Assembly (NCBI GenBank): GCA_023212725.1
Contig: JALBYF010000007.1
Span: 248,001 to 312,000 of the forward strand
Direction: 5' to 3'
Source: Tranzscheliella williamsii
Lineage: Eukaryota; Basidiomycota; Ustilaginomycetes; Ustilaginales; Ustilaginaceae
Length of the DNA: 64,000 nucleotides
Below are positions 30,982 to 42,022 of this stretch, one piece after another. A model generated the notes under the pieces. That model did not search any database and was not told where the DNA came from. It worked only from the letters and a program-made list of their open reading frames with translations. A program made the position numbers and the translations under genes. Position 1 is the stretch's first letter, and every line of letters begins with the position of its first letter.

Positions 30982-33972
30982 TCATGCTGCGGACGAACGC
31001 GTCGCCTGTTTGGGTGAGGGGGCGGGGGAGAGGTCGACGTCGGCGAGTGCCTTGACCTTGTCGAGCACTTCCTGCCATTCCTGCTTGGGGTTGGAGAGGT
31101 AGGTGATGGCGCCGCCTGCGCCGATGGCGATGTGGTCGCCGTTGGCGACGAGTGTGCGGATGACGACGGAGAAGTCGGCGGCGCCGTCGATGCCCAACCA
31201 GCCGAGCGCGCCGGAGTAGATCCCGCGGCTCGCGACGAGGCTGCCGTTGCGCTCGGCATCGTCCGGCTGGAGCTCGAGCCGTTCGAGGAGCTGAACACTG
31301 CGGCGCTTGGGCGCGCCCGTCATGCTTCCGGGCGGAAAGCAGCGTCGCATCGCCTCAGTGCTGCCAACGCCCACCTGAAGCTCGCCCACCACCGTTGTAA
31401 CCAGCTGATGGACGGTCTCGTACGACTCGACCTTCATGAGCGCAGGCACATCCACGCTGTCCGAGCGACAGAACGAGTAGAGATCCGCTCGGATCAGATC
31501 CACTATCATCAAATTCTCCGCCCGCTCTTTCATATCAGCGGAAAGTTGGAGCCGCCGGCGCTCATCTTCCGCTTCGCGCCACCTGGTCTTGAGCGCCTCC
31601 TCCTCTTCGGAGCCAGTACCCATCCGCATGCACTCTTCTCCCGGCCCGAAGCCAGCTCGAGCCAGGGTGCCCTTGATGGGCTTCATCTCGACATGACCGT
31701 GCTTCGATATGCGCATAAACCGTTCAGGGCTTGTGCTCAGTATCGCCCTACCTCTGACCGGTTGAGCGGTGTTGGCATTGTCTTCACTAAGGAAGGTGGG
31801 TAGCTTCAGAAAAGCCGAGTACGGTGCCGGGTTACGCGCACGTAGTTTGCAATAGAGAGGGAAATGATCAAGATCCTCGGTTTTCGCGTTCGGTGGCAGT
31901 ACAGGAAGCCGCCCCTGGAACTGGTTTGTCATGCAAAGCTCGTAGCTTTCACCAGCTGCGATCAACTCCCGTGCCAACTCGATTTGGTCCATGTATTCCT
32001 CCGCATTCATTCGAGGCCGCAAATGTGGTAGTGCCTCGTGCAGGGCCGGTACTCTGTCCTGGGCCGGGGAGGACACCGGGTCAAGGCACAGAAGATCGAT
32101 TTCGCGCATGACGAGTTCGATCCACATCTTGGCTTCGCGTTGTGAGGAACCAAACCGGGCGGACCCGCTACGATCGCCTCGAAGCTGTTGTAATGCTCCA
32201 TCAAGCCTCTTCAAGTAGCCTGGAAATGGTGTGCAGCTCTCTCTGTCAACAAGGGCAAACGCTGTCCACTCCTGAAGGTGATGATCGAAGGCTAGAACTC
32301 GATTGCAGAAAAAGAATTCCGCATCGAAATCGGCCGGGTCTTGCTTTCGCGACAGCGTGTCGAGCCGCAGGCTTTCGGTCTTCATTTCGTAGCCCCAATA
32401 ACCAGTGAAACCGGCTCTGAAGATGTTGCAGTCTGCGTCGACATCGAGCGGGCTGTCTGAGACACTTTCCTGCGTGCAAGATTGTAGCTCGGACTGCAAA
32501 TGGTCCATGTATGCCCAGAACGTTGTCTTCGTCCCTGCCAGTCCTTCCAGCGCCCATTTTTGCTTCGCGTTTGCTCCTGCAGATAACAGTAGATCTGAAG
32601 AGCCACATTGATACGAAAGAAGCAGTGATGGCAGCGCCATGTAACTATATCGACTGTGAGGGTCCTTTTCACGAGCGCTGTCAAGCCAGACGGCTCCAGC
32701 TGGACTTGCGAACCGGAAAAGGCGATCGAAAATGGCCGGCATGTGCTGAGGCGTGAAAGACGCAGGGGCGGCAAAGCGCCGAGATACGACCGAGAAAGCC
32801 TTGGTACCAGGCTCTTGCAGGGTATTCGTACCTTGCTGACGGTAGGCGGCCAGGCAGAGCTCTCCCGCTGCGGCAATATGGCATGGAAGGCGTAACCCAG
32901 AGGTGCGCCAACAATGTAACCTCTCCTGCGCATCCTGAGAGATATACTCGTTCTCCTCGGACTGTGCTCGTCCAATCCAGAAGGCCCGTACCTGCGCAAG
33001 GAAGTTCGACATCATCTTGTGCCCCAATCTTGACTCGATACTTTCGGGATGAAACTGGACGCCGTAAAGGGGAAGCGTCTTGTGCTCCAATGCCATAATA
33101 ACGGAGCACCTCTGACCCTCTGGACGGGATGTAGCACCATGATCTTCCGAAGCTTCGACACTTGATGGGTGTGATGTACCAGATGAAGAGTGGATCGAGT
33201 CTCTAATCGTACTCTCAGTTGTGGAGAACGGCCTAGTTGACATGGACACGCTGGTGCGTCCCAAACCAAGAGCGTCAACGTCGCAGCGATGGATTTCTGG
33301 CATCGCTCGTAGCGTGCTCAAAAACTTGGATCTGTGCTTGCGAGGACGAGGAGCAGGCGCTGGAGATGGTCCATCATAGCTCCAGGCTGTTACTCGAAGA
33401 CATCCTGGAAGCGATTCCGGTTCGACAACTAGACTGTTGTAGCGTATGACGTAGGTATCTTCGGGTATGTCGTCAAGAATGGACCGAGCGCTATCGTGCA
33501 ATGCTTTGGATGGGCCACGAACCATCTTCAGCTGACTCAATTGCCCATGGCGGAGACTTGATGAGCGTATGACCTGACCGCCAAAAGCTGTTGCAATGCC
33601 CTGGTGACCGAGGCAGATTCCAAGAACAGGGAGGTCGAGATTTGGATGCTTCAGAAGTGTTTCAGCTGCACCGAAATCCTTGGCATGGTGTGGGCTCCCT
33701 GGGCCGGGAGAAAGGATTATAGCATCAATGTGAGGCCGAACATGGGTGAAAAAAGCGTCCAGGGATAGGAGGGAATGGGTATGTGGAAGGACCACAACCC
33801 TACTGGACACAAGCTGTGAGAATGTCGATCCGGCGTTCTGTTTCAGCGGAGGCTGCAGAAGCGAGAGCAAATTCAGGGTATACGAATCAGAGTGGTCGAT
33901 AATCAAAATCCTTGGAAGCTGTAGTGATGTGTCGAGAGCCTCGATACCTGCGGCTTTGGGACCATGCATCAT
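30982..33972 (-). CDS. ABZ1: Aminodeoxychorismate synthase, fused PabA-PabB
   Basis: Converts chorismate plus glutamine to 4-amino-4-deoxychorismate for folate synthesis. Single exon, 996 residues, ATG ATG at 33972. The N-terminal class I glutamine amidotransferase spans residues 20-330, with the nucleophile Cys120 in GICLGHQG and His308/Glu310 in GVQFHPES. A serine-rich insert of about 90 residues (200-290) sits inside this domain. The C-terminal chorismate-binding domain spans about 500-985, with PIKGTLARAG, whose lysine marks PabB-type enzymes and separates them from anthranilate synthase (PIAGT), plus MIVDLIRADL, PPGSMTGAPKRR and IYSGALGWLG. No aminodeoxychorismate lyase domain is present. 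The promoter is shared head-to-head with the PPR-like gene. The last 350 coding bases are C-rich. Confidence 0.96.
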   Translation of the reverse strand: MMHGPKAAGIEALDTSLQLPRILIIDHSDSYTLNLLSLLQPPLKQNAGSTFSQLVSSRVVVLPHTHSLLSLDAFFTHVRPHIDAIILSPGPGSPHHAKDFGAAETLLKHPNLDLPVLGICLGHQGIATAFGGQVIRSSSLRHGQLSQLKMVRGPSKALHDSARSILDDIPEDTYVIRYNSLVVEPESLPGCLRVTAWSYDGPSPAPAPRPRKHRSKFLSTLRAMPEIHRCDVDALGLGRTSVSMSTRPFSTTESTIRDSIHSSSGTSHPSSVEASEDHGATSRPEGQRCSVIMALEHKTLPLYGVQFHPESIESRLGHKMMSNFLAQVRAFWIGRAQSEENEYISQDAQERLHCWRTSGLRLPCHIAAAGELCLAAYRQQGTNTLQEPGTKAFSVVSRRFAAPASFTPQHMPAIFDRLFRFASPAGAVWLDSAREKDPHSRYSYMALPSLLLSYQCGSSDLLLSAGANAKQKWALEGLAGTKTTFWAYMDHLQSELQSCTQESVSDSPLDVDADCNIFRAGFTGYWGYEMKTESLRLDTLSRKQDPADFDAEFFFCNRVLAFDHHLQEWTAFALVDRESCTPFPGYLKRLDGALQQLRGDRSGSARFGSSQREAKMWIELVMREIDLLCLDPVSSPAQDRVPALHEALPHLRPRMNAEEYMDQIELARELIAAGESYELCMTNQFQGRLPVLPPNAKTEDLDHFPLYCKLRARNPAPYSAFLKLPTFLSEDNANTAQPVRGRAILSTSPERFMRISKHGHVEMKPIKGTLARAGFGPGEECMRMGTGSEEEEALKTRWREAEDERRRLQLSADMKERAENLMIVDLIRADLYSFCRSDSVDVPALMKVESYETVHQLVTTVVGELQVGVGSTEAMRRCFPPGSMTGAPKRRSVQLLERLELQPDDAERNGSLVASRGIYSGALGWLGIDGAADFSVVIRTLVANGDHIAIGAGGAITYLSNPKQEWQEVLDKVKALADVDLSPAPSPKQATRSSAA

Positions 33973-34680
33973 GTCGAACCCCGTAGAGCAGCCTGCCTAA
34001 TCTGCGGTATGGAGTGTATGGCTCTTTGATATGGGCCACATCAGCGGTAGGAGTAGCCGGACGAGCGACCACACCGGTGCGGAAGCCAATGCGAAGCTAG
34101 TAGGTGAGATGGGTGGAAGAGACGGAAGCCAAAGCGTGGAGCCAGGTACACCTGTACTCGATAGCCGTATCAGAAGGGTTGCATGAAGTTCTGAACCTAG
34201 GCTTTTTTTGGCTTTCTTTCGGACATCGGGCAAGGGAGTCCGGCCTTCTAACAATATGCTCTGTCTCGCGCGAATAGAAGGATTATCGTAGGCCACCAAA
34301 AAAAAGGTGTGAGCGACATACAAGGCAGAGCCACACGACTTGCTGGCTTATTGAACCACCGAAAGCCTCCCACAACGCTTAACGCAAGTCTAGTCAAGAC
34401 CTGCTCTGCCCCACCCACCCGAGCCTCTGACACCTGGATCTGGGGTATCAAGAAAGGGTGCACTTGTTCCAGCAGGCTTCAGTCCAGCATTAGTCCAGCA
34501 GGCTTCAGTTTGTCGCGGCTGGGCGAAAGTGCCAAGGCGTGCGGTACCTTTGCATTCTTACCCTTCGATCACCACAACAATCTCGTGATGCGTTCCTGCA
34601 CGCCGACCTCCCATGCGGAAAGGTGCTGAACGGGCCTGAGCTTGAAAGGCGGTGGTAGAGCGTGGAGAGAGAGCGACTCG
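33973..34680. promoter_or_regulatory. Divergent promoter region PabAB / mitochondrial PPR-like gene
   Basis: 708 bases between two divergent starts. It contains a 16-bp perfect direct repeat at 34468-34483 and 34494-34509. No open frame looks like a gene. Confidence 0.5.
34468..34509. repeat. 16-bp direct repeat, 26-bp period
   Basis: The sequence TCCAGCAGGCTTCAGT occurs at 34468-34483 and again at 34494-34509, about 170 bases before the start of the PPR-like gene. The function is unknown; possibly duplicated regulatory sequence. Confidence 0.7.
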
Positions 34681-37600
34681 ATGCTTCGCGCGGGCTCGCG
34701 CTGTCTTCCGAAGGGCTTCCCAAGCACCAGCAGCACACCCAATGCGCCCAGTCCAACTCAGATCAGCAGACCGCGCTTGTTGAAGAACAAGCAGGCATCA
34801 TCGGCTTCCTTCCAGCGCAGTACTGGCACTGTGCCTTTGCCGAAGCGCTCACGACTTGGCGGTGCTGCAGAGCCATTACTGGTACCCACAGCTCGACTAG
34901 CCAATCCCGCCTACCCTTACTTTTCCTTCTTTCGCCCTGACTTTCTCCCAAGGAGACACAATTCTTCTCATACAGACGCGCAGCCCAGGCCGCCTTTTCC
35001 GGAGCGCTACATCCCTCAGCTGCCTGACGTCCAGTTCCTACCTGAAAACGAGGCTCAGGAGCGGCTCGCCAAGGCGCTTCAGATTCAAGATGCCGACCTG
35101 GCATGGACGTTGTATTTGCAGCTCGGTACGGACAAGGCCTACTTGCCTCAAGATGTCGTCGATCTGCTCCTCACTCTGCAATGTCGAAAGCCTGTCAAAT
35201 CTACCTCGGCCCATCCCGACATTGGCTGTAAAATGCTCAGTCAGACGTGCGATAGGCTCCTGCAGCTCTGCCGCGATCGCCAAGTGTGCCTTATCGGCAG
35301 CTCCGACAGGCCAATGTGCCCAGTTGGCGAAGAACTGACTCGCATTCCCACGGCTGTTGCGCTGCGCTTGCTTTACCTTTTGATCGCGGAAGAAGAGCAG
35401 CTAGCTTCAATGAAGAAAAACAAGAAGCGTCCTCAAATACACCTTCTCATGGCTCAGCTACTGCGTAATCTAGATGCGGCTGAGGAAGCCAATCGGATCC
35501 AAATCGATCTAGCCCTTCGCGGGCGTGCTGTCGGTACATTGGCCAGGGTCGGAGCACTCGATCAGGCATTGGAACAGTCCGGCCGGCTTGTAGACATAGC
35601 CCATGCTTCGGCCGTAGATATCGACCTCGATCCTCGTCCATTCGAGTACCTACTCGTTGGCTTGGCCGAGCGCGAGGAAGTCAAGCCTTCTCTCAGAGCC
35701 AATTTGCTGGCCTCACCTGTGGATGACACAGCTGCCATTGAGACAAATGGTCAGCTTCTGAAGGCTCTCCGCTTTACGTTGGCCAGCAATGTTCGCGCCT
35801 CGAAAGCGACCATGCACCGTTGTTTACAGGCGCTCGATACCGCCACCCTGGCTTGGCTCTTACCCTTACAAGGCTCCTTTGAGCACAGCAGGAACATGCT
35901 CGACGATCGTCTGCCCTTACGGCCGCGGTGGCATCCATGGCAAGCAAGTGCAGAAGGTCCTGCTCTATCAGATCAGATTATGGAAAGTTTCGGTGAGCGC
36001 GTCGCCCTTGTACTGGCACAAAGGGGTGTCCTGCAACCTGCTTTGTACATTATAGACGCTGCAACAACGTCTCCAGACCCTGTAGCCACTAAAGACGGCG
36101 TCCAGCAGGCAACACAAGTCCCCGACCACGATCTTTTTACTGTAGTGCTGAACCAAGTTGCTCACCGTATAATCAAGGCCACAGCATCTCAGGCCCGCAA
36201 GACGCTTGAAGTGCACCGTGGACTCCTCAGCGACCTCTACCTGCTCATCAAAATCTACAGCGATGCTGTCAAAGCCGCAGTAGACACAGACGAGGTCATG
36301 CATGAAGCTGTGATCAAAGCATTTGCAGCTTGCGCTCCCTCCAGCATTGTGAACCTCGGGCCGCAGCGCAACAGTCTGACGACCGTGAAGCCGCAAATTG
36401 CTGAGCGCAACCAACATAGGGGCAGCGGGCAAGCATTGCAGATGTGTCTGCGCCGATTTACGACCATGCTTCTGTCCAAGGATCCTAAATTAGCTTTCGG
36501 CTCGCTCAGTTACCGTGCCCATGCAACTCTACTGGGCTTGCACATGCGCACACGCGACTACAGCTTCTCTAAGCGCCTCTATCAGCTTATACGCTTGCGG
36601 GATCCAGAGTGTGTACTCTGGTCGAGCAAGAAGGACGTCCATTCGCTTTACCGCGCGTCTTTGCACCCTTTGAGCGCACCGGATCGATCTAGCTTTGGCT
36701 GGTTTTTCATAGAGAGCATGCGTGTCGCACCGAAACCGCACTTTGCCGTTCAGCTATACCTCGACTGGGTAGCTAGCGGCAATGTGCTCTCTTCTCGTCT
36801 GACGGCTCTCTTCATGCAGGCCCTCTTGCGCACAGGGCTCACCACGGTCGCACAGCGTGTCTGGCACGAGCTTCAGGACGCTAGAATAGCGGTGCCTGCG
36901 CACCTTGCTCGTGCTTTTGTCACGTCTTTTGCCGATGCTGGTTTCCCGGGCTACGCTATCCAGATGGCAACAGCTCTTACTCAGAGCGCGGCTTCCGACA
37001 TCAAGGTTGTCAAGCATGGGCGTGAATTGGGAACATCCACTAATGCAACGATGTTAGGCTCGAGTCTGGAGATCCTAACCGTTGCTCTGGACCGCGCTAG
37101 CAAAAGCAACGCTTCCTGGTCTCCAGAGCGAATAACCAGCATCCTCCAGTTGTTTGACGACTTCCGTCTCGGACTGACCCATCACCTGATGCGTCTGAAC
37201 TCAGCGCATTTCAGAAATGAAGATTCCGAGAGACCGCACATCACCACGCGTCACGTCAGGCAAGCTTACAACGCAGCAATGAGGGCCCACTTGGCTAGTA
37301 TACAGTTGGAAGCCGATTGGCAGACGGACGAAGGCAACGCAAGTGGCGCAAGACCGCCAACGCTTGCTGCCCAAGCCAGCCGCCATAGCGTCAAGAAACT
37401 GTTCGAAGAGCTCAAGGAGCTCAATGTTGATCCGGATAGCGACTCTTGGACCTTGATGCTGCTCTCATTGATGGTATCCTTTACCGGCGAGGCGAACGGT
37501 GCATCGTCGCCTTCACACGAATCTCTTTTGGCGGCGGTCCAGTTGTTCATACGAAGCTCTCAAGAACAAATCCGGTTCGATGGACCGCTTCTCCCGGATG

Positions 37601-37986
37601 CTCTGGAGGCGAGCACGAAGACGTACGACATGGTGAAGCAAGCAATCCATTTGGAGCCCACTGCTGTCGCTGAATTAATATATCGGCTATGCCAGATCTC
37701 AAGGCCTGAATTGGGCTCGAAGGTATATCGGGTTTACTCGCTTCGCCGCTCAGAAACCGGAGATGAGGACAGACGGCTACCTGTGCAGATGCTCAGAGTA
37801 GAGAAAGCCTACCTTCATCTGCTTGCCAGATTTGGGGAGCCGACAGCATGGAAGCGCAAGCTGGGTCAACTCGCCGAAAATGGACTGGGCGTCAAGATAT
37901 CAAATGGCTTCATCCGCGAACTCGAGGAGGTCTCCAACACCTCCGGAGCAGACGATTCTCCAAGACTTCCTGACGGGTCATTGTAA
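34681..37986 (+). CDS. Large helical-repeat (PPR-like) protein, predicted mitochondrial
   Basis: Single exon of 1101 residues from the ATG at 34681; the frame is open slightly further upstream but without an ATG. The N-terminus MLRAGSRCLPKGFPSTS is basic, serine-rich and free of acids, as in a mitochondrial presequence. The rest is almost entirely helical with repeated helix-turn-helix units (for example QEIQDADLAWTLYLQLG-like, RTRDYSFSKRLYQLIRLRDP, and QAYNAAMRAHLASIQLEADW), suggesting degenerate pentatricopeptide or related alpha-solenoid repeats. Such fungal proteins usually act on mitochondrial transcripts or mitoribosomes. I cannot assign a named ortholog or an RNA target, and PPR membership itself is inference. 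It shares a divergent promoter with PabAB. Confidence 0.7.
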   Translation: MLRAGSRCLPKGFPSTSSTPNAPSPTQISRPRLLKNKQASSASFQRSTGTVPLPKRSRLGGAAEPLLVPTARLANPAYPYFSFFRPDFLPRRHNSSHTDAQPRPPFPERYIPQLPDVQFLPENEAQERLAKALQIQDADLAWTLYLQLGTDKAYLPQDVVDLLLTLQCRKPVKSTSAHPDIGCKMLSQTCDRLLQLCRDRQVCLIGSSDRPMCPVGEELTRIPTAVALRLLYLLIAEEEQLASMKKNKKRPQIHLLMAQLLRNLDAAEEANRIQIDLALRGRAVGTLARVGALDQALEQSGRLVDIAHASAVDIDLDPRPFEYLLVGLAEREEVKPSLRANLLASPVDDTAAIETNGQLLKALRFTLASNVRASKATMHRCLQALDTATLAWLLPLQGSFEHSRNMLDDRLPLRPRWHPWQASAEGPALSDQIMESFGERVALVLAQRGVLQPALYIIDAATTSPDPVATKDGVQQATQVPDHDLFTVVLNQVAHRIIKATASQARKTLEVHRGLLSDLYLLIKIYSDAVKAAVDTDEVMHEAVIKAFAACAPSSIVNLGPQRNSLTTVKPQIAERNQHRGSGQALQMCLRRFTTMLLSKDPKLAFGSLSYRAHATLLGLHMRTRDYSFSKRLYQLIRLRDPECVLWSSKKDVHSLYRASLHPLSAPDRSSFGWFFIESMRVAPKPHFAVQLYLDWVASGNVLSSRLTALFMQALLRTGLTTVAQRVWHELQDARIAVPAHLARAFVTSFADAGFPGYAIQMATALTQSAASDIKVVKHGRELGTSTNATMLGSSLEILTVALDRASKSNASWSPERITSILQLFDDFRLGLTHHLMRLNSAHFRNEDSERPHITTRHVRQAYNAAMRAHLASIQLEADWQTDEGNASGARPPTLAAQASRHSVKKLFEELKELNVDPDSDSWTLMLLSLMVSFTGEANGASSPSHESLLAAVQLFIRSSQEQIRFDGPLLPDALEASTKTYDMVKQAIHLEPTAVAELIYRLCQISRPELGSKVYRVYSLRRSETGDEDRRLPVQMLRVEKAYLHLLARFGEPTAWKRKLGQLAENGLGVKISNGFIRELEEVSNTSGADDSPRLPDGSL

Positions 37987-40045
37987 CATGAGCGCAGATC
38001 AACAGCAATACCTCATTGTTCATGCTTGCACAGTGTGTTCGGTGTTCATCGCACTCGGAATGGAGCACGGATTCAATACTCTGGTCTGCCGCCCCTTGAG
38101 AAAGCATGAATATGAAGTGCTGCTCGTGGGCGGAAAAAATAACCAACATCACCTGGATGTGGGCTGATGCGTATGCAAACGTTAGAGCAGGCTTCGCTGC
38201 CGTCATCCGGGATGACTGACTGACGAGGGTACCATCTTGCTGTCCACACCTCCTTTTCCCACCATGGCATGAGCGAGTATGCACCGAAAGACGACCGTGG
38301 GCATCATTTGGCCAGAACATGCAACATGACTCGTCTTACACTTCAAAAAGTACCGGCAGAGGGGCAGGAGTGGTGCCCGTATGGCGTCATCCAGAAATTC
38401 TGTTTGGGTCTAGTCACAACACTGTGGGACGTGTTTGTGCGTGCTCGATGGGAACGGCCGATCTCGGTGGTAAGCTGGGTGAGCAGAATCTACAAGTCTG
38501 CCTTCCTCTCTTCCCGATGCGGAAGGGCCAGTGCCAAGTCCAGGCGGTTGCGCATCATAAAGACTCGGCGGAGCGGGAACAGCGAGAAACACTTGCCAGT
38601 CTCGAGGGCGACAATGGACCCGGCATTGGCCGTAGCTGTTCATGTGTATGGTTTCTTACAGAGCCTGATCTGCACTCTTCTATATGACGACACTGGATCT
38701 GGCCTGACAAAGCAGATCTGATGAGAGACTCTACTGTTGGCCGGGAAGGTGCGCTTGTGTCACGAATGAGGCAACCGGCGAGGACAGAAGTCGGGAACTT
38801 TTAATTTGTGGGTCGCTCTGCCCCGGGCAACTGCAGACCTGCGGAAACGTGTTATGAAGCGGCTCTTTCCCTCAGTCGCATCGCTGCCTTGTTGGCTCTT
38901 TACAATGTGGGTCATGAGATCACAAGCGGGCATACACTGTTGCGAAAGATCACCTTGCTTTGCCTCCCCCCCCGGCCCGCCGTGCTTACAACTTCCCTCG
39001 ATCATTATGCTGCCATAAGAAAGGGAAGCCTTTCAAACGACAGTGGCGCTACCATCACAATATCTTGAGGCTCTGACCGGGAGGCTGTCAAGTAAGCTTC
39101 GGCACATCTGATGTCGCCACATTTCAAAGTTTCCTGAGTGATGCCAAGACAGATTGTATAGTGTGTGCCACAATGAAAGAGCACTGCGGTGGCTGAGTTC
39201 CACTTGCCAGTGAGTCGTAGAGAATGTAAGCGTGAGGGGGCGCCCACGGCGCGCAGCACACCGTCCATCAGAAAAAGGTGAAAGGAGGAGAGACTTCATC
39301 TCCACCCTGCCAATCAGCCACACAATCCCAACACGATGAAATTTTGTCTAGACTCCGCCGATTGCGATTCTGGCTCACTCTGATAGTCGTTATGGCTGGT
39401 GCTGGAGCGAAGGTACTTACATTACGCAGCCTCTGCAGCTCAACAGATCGCGAAGAAGACTTCTGTGCAAGATGCACTCGAATTTTTTGTGTCATGCGCG
39501 TCCACGTCTGCTTGTTGCCCACACTTATAGCATTTCGCAGTTCTTGGGGACCCGCAACATATGCATGGCGACAGCTTGACAGCGGCTGTGCTCCTCATCA
39601 GCATCCCTGGTTCATCTCCTCGATTCGCATGGACTTGCTGGTATATTTAAAAACCTGGGTGGCCCTCCAGACCTTCTGCGGCCATACCAGTATAATGCAT
39701 GGTGAGCATCCCACTTGCCTTCTTGCCTTTTCTCCAGGGCTTATTGTCGACACTGCCGCTGTAGGTACCTTCTATTATCTTGCCTCGGGCCGTCCTACCT
39801 GAACCCGTTCTGGACCGATTCATACTCACCAATATATTAGAGCAGTCCCCTGGTTTTACCCGCTGCTTGCTCTTTACCTCGTGTACCAAATCCTATTCGG
39901 CTCTGAAGGTCAGAAAGGGCGAGCAAATCTTTCACGATTCTGTCTTCCTACAGCGACTTGGTCTTGCCTCTTCGCGACCTTCCCATTCTGGGCTTTCTAG
40001 CTTTGAACATCCGGAAGGTTTTGAGAGAGTGCACTCTTCCGTACC
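37987..40045. other. Long intergenic region upstream of the Zn2Cys6 regulator
   Basis: 2.06 kb, one of the largest gaps in the window. It contains many short open frames on both strands (up to 174 codons at 39278-39802), but none has a recognisable domain, a consistent composition or splice partners. It probably includes a long 5' regulatory region of the transcription factor gene. No RNA gene or repeat family is evident. Confidence 0.45.
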
Positions 40046-41394
40046 ATGTCGATGCAAATAAGAAACTCGATGCTCGACTACGCTGAAACTGGTTTTGGGC
40101 GCACGGTCGAAGATGGTAGTGTACGTCCGACCTCACCCGCTTTCAGCCAGACTACATCTACCTGGACACACGGTAGCCGATCGCCACGGGATAATACGTG
40201 GATGACGCCGACCTCTAGCACCGAGATGGACGACATCAGCAATGGCAGTTGGCTTGCTGTTGCTTCTGACGAGCGTGCGAGCACGGAACACACTCAGGCC
40301 AATATCGATTTGGAGGAGATTCAGGCCCAGGCTGAAGTACTCGAAGAGCAGAGCCGGATTGACCATGAAGAGGCCCAGAACCTCGCTGAGCAGCATTTTC
40401 GCCAAATGCTTGACACCAAAGGCGTCAGAGTCACACATGCTTGCGAGCATTGTCGCCAGAGGAAAGCCAAGGTAGGTCCTAGAGCCGTTTGCCGGAGTTG
40501 ATCGAGCGAGTAACTGAAATGACATTGCCGTTGCTTCGTCTCTGTTATGCGCCTTCTCAGTGCACTGGTCAACAGCCTTGCCATCGTTGCACAAAGCAGG
40601 GTCGCCTGTGTACCTTCTCTAGGATCGAGCGTAAGGAGAAGCTATCTAGCCCCTTGCACAGCCGAGACAATTTTCATCTCCGTAAGGATCACTCCCCATA
40701 CGGAAGCGTCTTGATGCAAAGACTCCCTGCCCATACAGGCTACCCAAGCTTGAGAAACAGAAATCTTCGGAATCCACAGCCGAATATGCCGAGTAATTCT
40801 CCCCGGGCAGCGCTCGGTCCGTTCGAGGCCGATAACAGCTCATGGTTGCAGCAGGAACTATCAGGCAGCAACATGCCCCAGTACGCGCATGCTTCGAAGG
40901 AAGATAGCGACCGCGACATAGCTCTCATGCAATCTCTGCCAGCCTTGGAAGCGCATCGCCAGACGTTTGCCAATGCGTCTGGGGAAACATCTAGCACGCC
41001 CCTCCAAGGTCATCTGCCTCCCGCCGAGGATATCCATTCCGACGAATGCTCCTCAGATCCGCGAACTGCTTACACTGCTGCATCGACATTCGCTACCAGC
41101 CATAGTGAGTCGAAAGCGGCGCAGGTTATGCTAAGGCCGCCAATTCTACACCAATACTGGTCGGAGCCTGGATACCGCCACGAACAGTATCGAAGGATGG
41201 CGCCGAAAGAGGACCAAGAGCAACACCAAAACAACCCGCTTAGTCCGTCACGCCGCAGGGATGAAGTGCACTGCGACTATTTCGGCCGACCAGTGCAGCC
41301 TAGGCCGCACGGGCTTGGGTTCGGCGCCGGTAGTCTACTGCTCGATAGCAGTGATGTAGCTTCGGATGCAAGCGAGCGTACCGTTCAGCCTTAG
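40046..41394 (+). CDS. Zn(II)2Cys6 binuclear-cluster transcription factor
   Basis: Two exons, 40046-40471 and 40561-41394, joined over an 89-nt intron (GTAGGT..CTCAG), give 419 residues. The junction lies inside the DNA-binding domain: residues 133-142 CEHCRQRKAK come from exon 1 and residues 143-159 (C TGQQP C HR C TKQGRL C) from exon 2. Together they form a perfect C-x2-C-x6-C-x5-C-x2-C-x6-C cluster, strong evidence for the splice. The cluster is central, preceded by an acidic, glutamine/glutamate-rich helical stretch (about 85-125). The C-terminal half is low in complexity and rich in S, P, H and Q, with no recognisable fungal-specific middle homology region. Target genes are unknown, and none of the neighbours forms an obvious regulon. 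Confidence 0.9.
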
Positions 41395-42022
41395 GGGGCA
41401 CTGCTGCCAGCGCTCTGCAGCCCTGAGGGCCTGTAGCTTGGCTTAGGAGAGCGTGAGCGCCGCACAGGGCGATTTTATCGACACAAAACCAACCCATCCC
41501 GCTTCACGATGCCATCGAAAGTGCAGCTCGTCAGACGTAACCACAGCCAATGTTCACCCTTGCCGCAGCTATTCAGTACAACTTCCCCAGGTCCTGCGTG
41601 CGCCGAATGTGAGAATTGGTGGAGATTCTGGCCACTTTCGATGCTTGTACTAGCACAAGAAGTTGGTTAACGAGAGAGAGACCCAACGTAGGGTGACACG
41701 CACATCATCATCTGGAATTCCCCGCTGGCTTCAGAGGAGGCTCCTCCGACAGTATCCGTCCCGCTCGCTTCGCGCAATGCTCTCCTACCAGTACACCTCC
41801 AAAGCCACGGTGTACAAAGTAGGTCCCAACAACAAAGGTAGCTACTCCGAGACCGCAGCAAGGTCACACTTACCAAGGCTATTATGTGAGGATATACCGC
41901 AGCATCGAATCTTGGGTCGCACTAGTAAATTCGCCGGTCGATGAATCGATTGTTACTCGGCAAATACACGTTTTCAAAAAAGTGCAGATATATAATCAAT
42001 ACAATACTGTATCTTTCATCCG
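41395..42022. other. Intergenic region between Zn2Cys6 regulator and tRNA
   Basis: 628 bases with no supported gene. It becomes AT-richer from about 41940, just ahead of the tRNA. Confidence 0.4.

Noticed and set aside
39278..39802. 174-codon plus-strand frame in the 2 kb gap before the Zn2Cys6 gene
   Set aside because: Cysteine- and serine-rich without domains, several overlapping frames of similar length on both strands, no splice partners; treated as chance.
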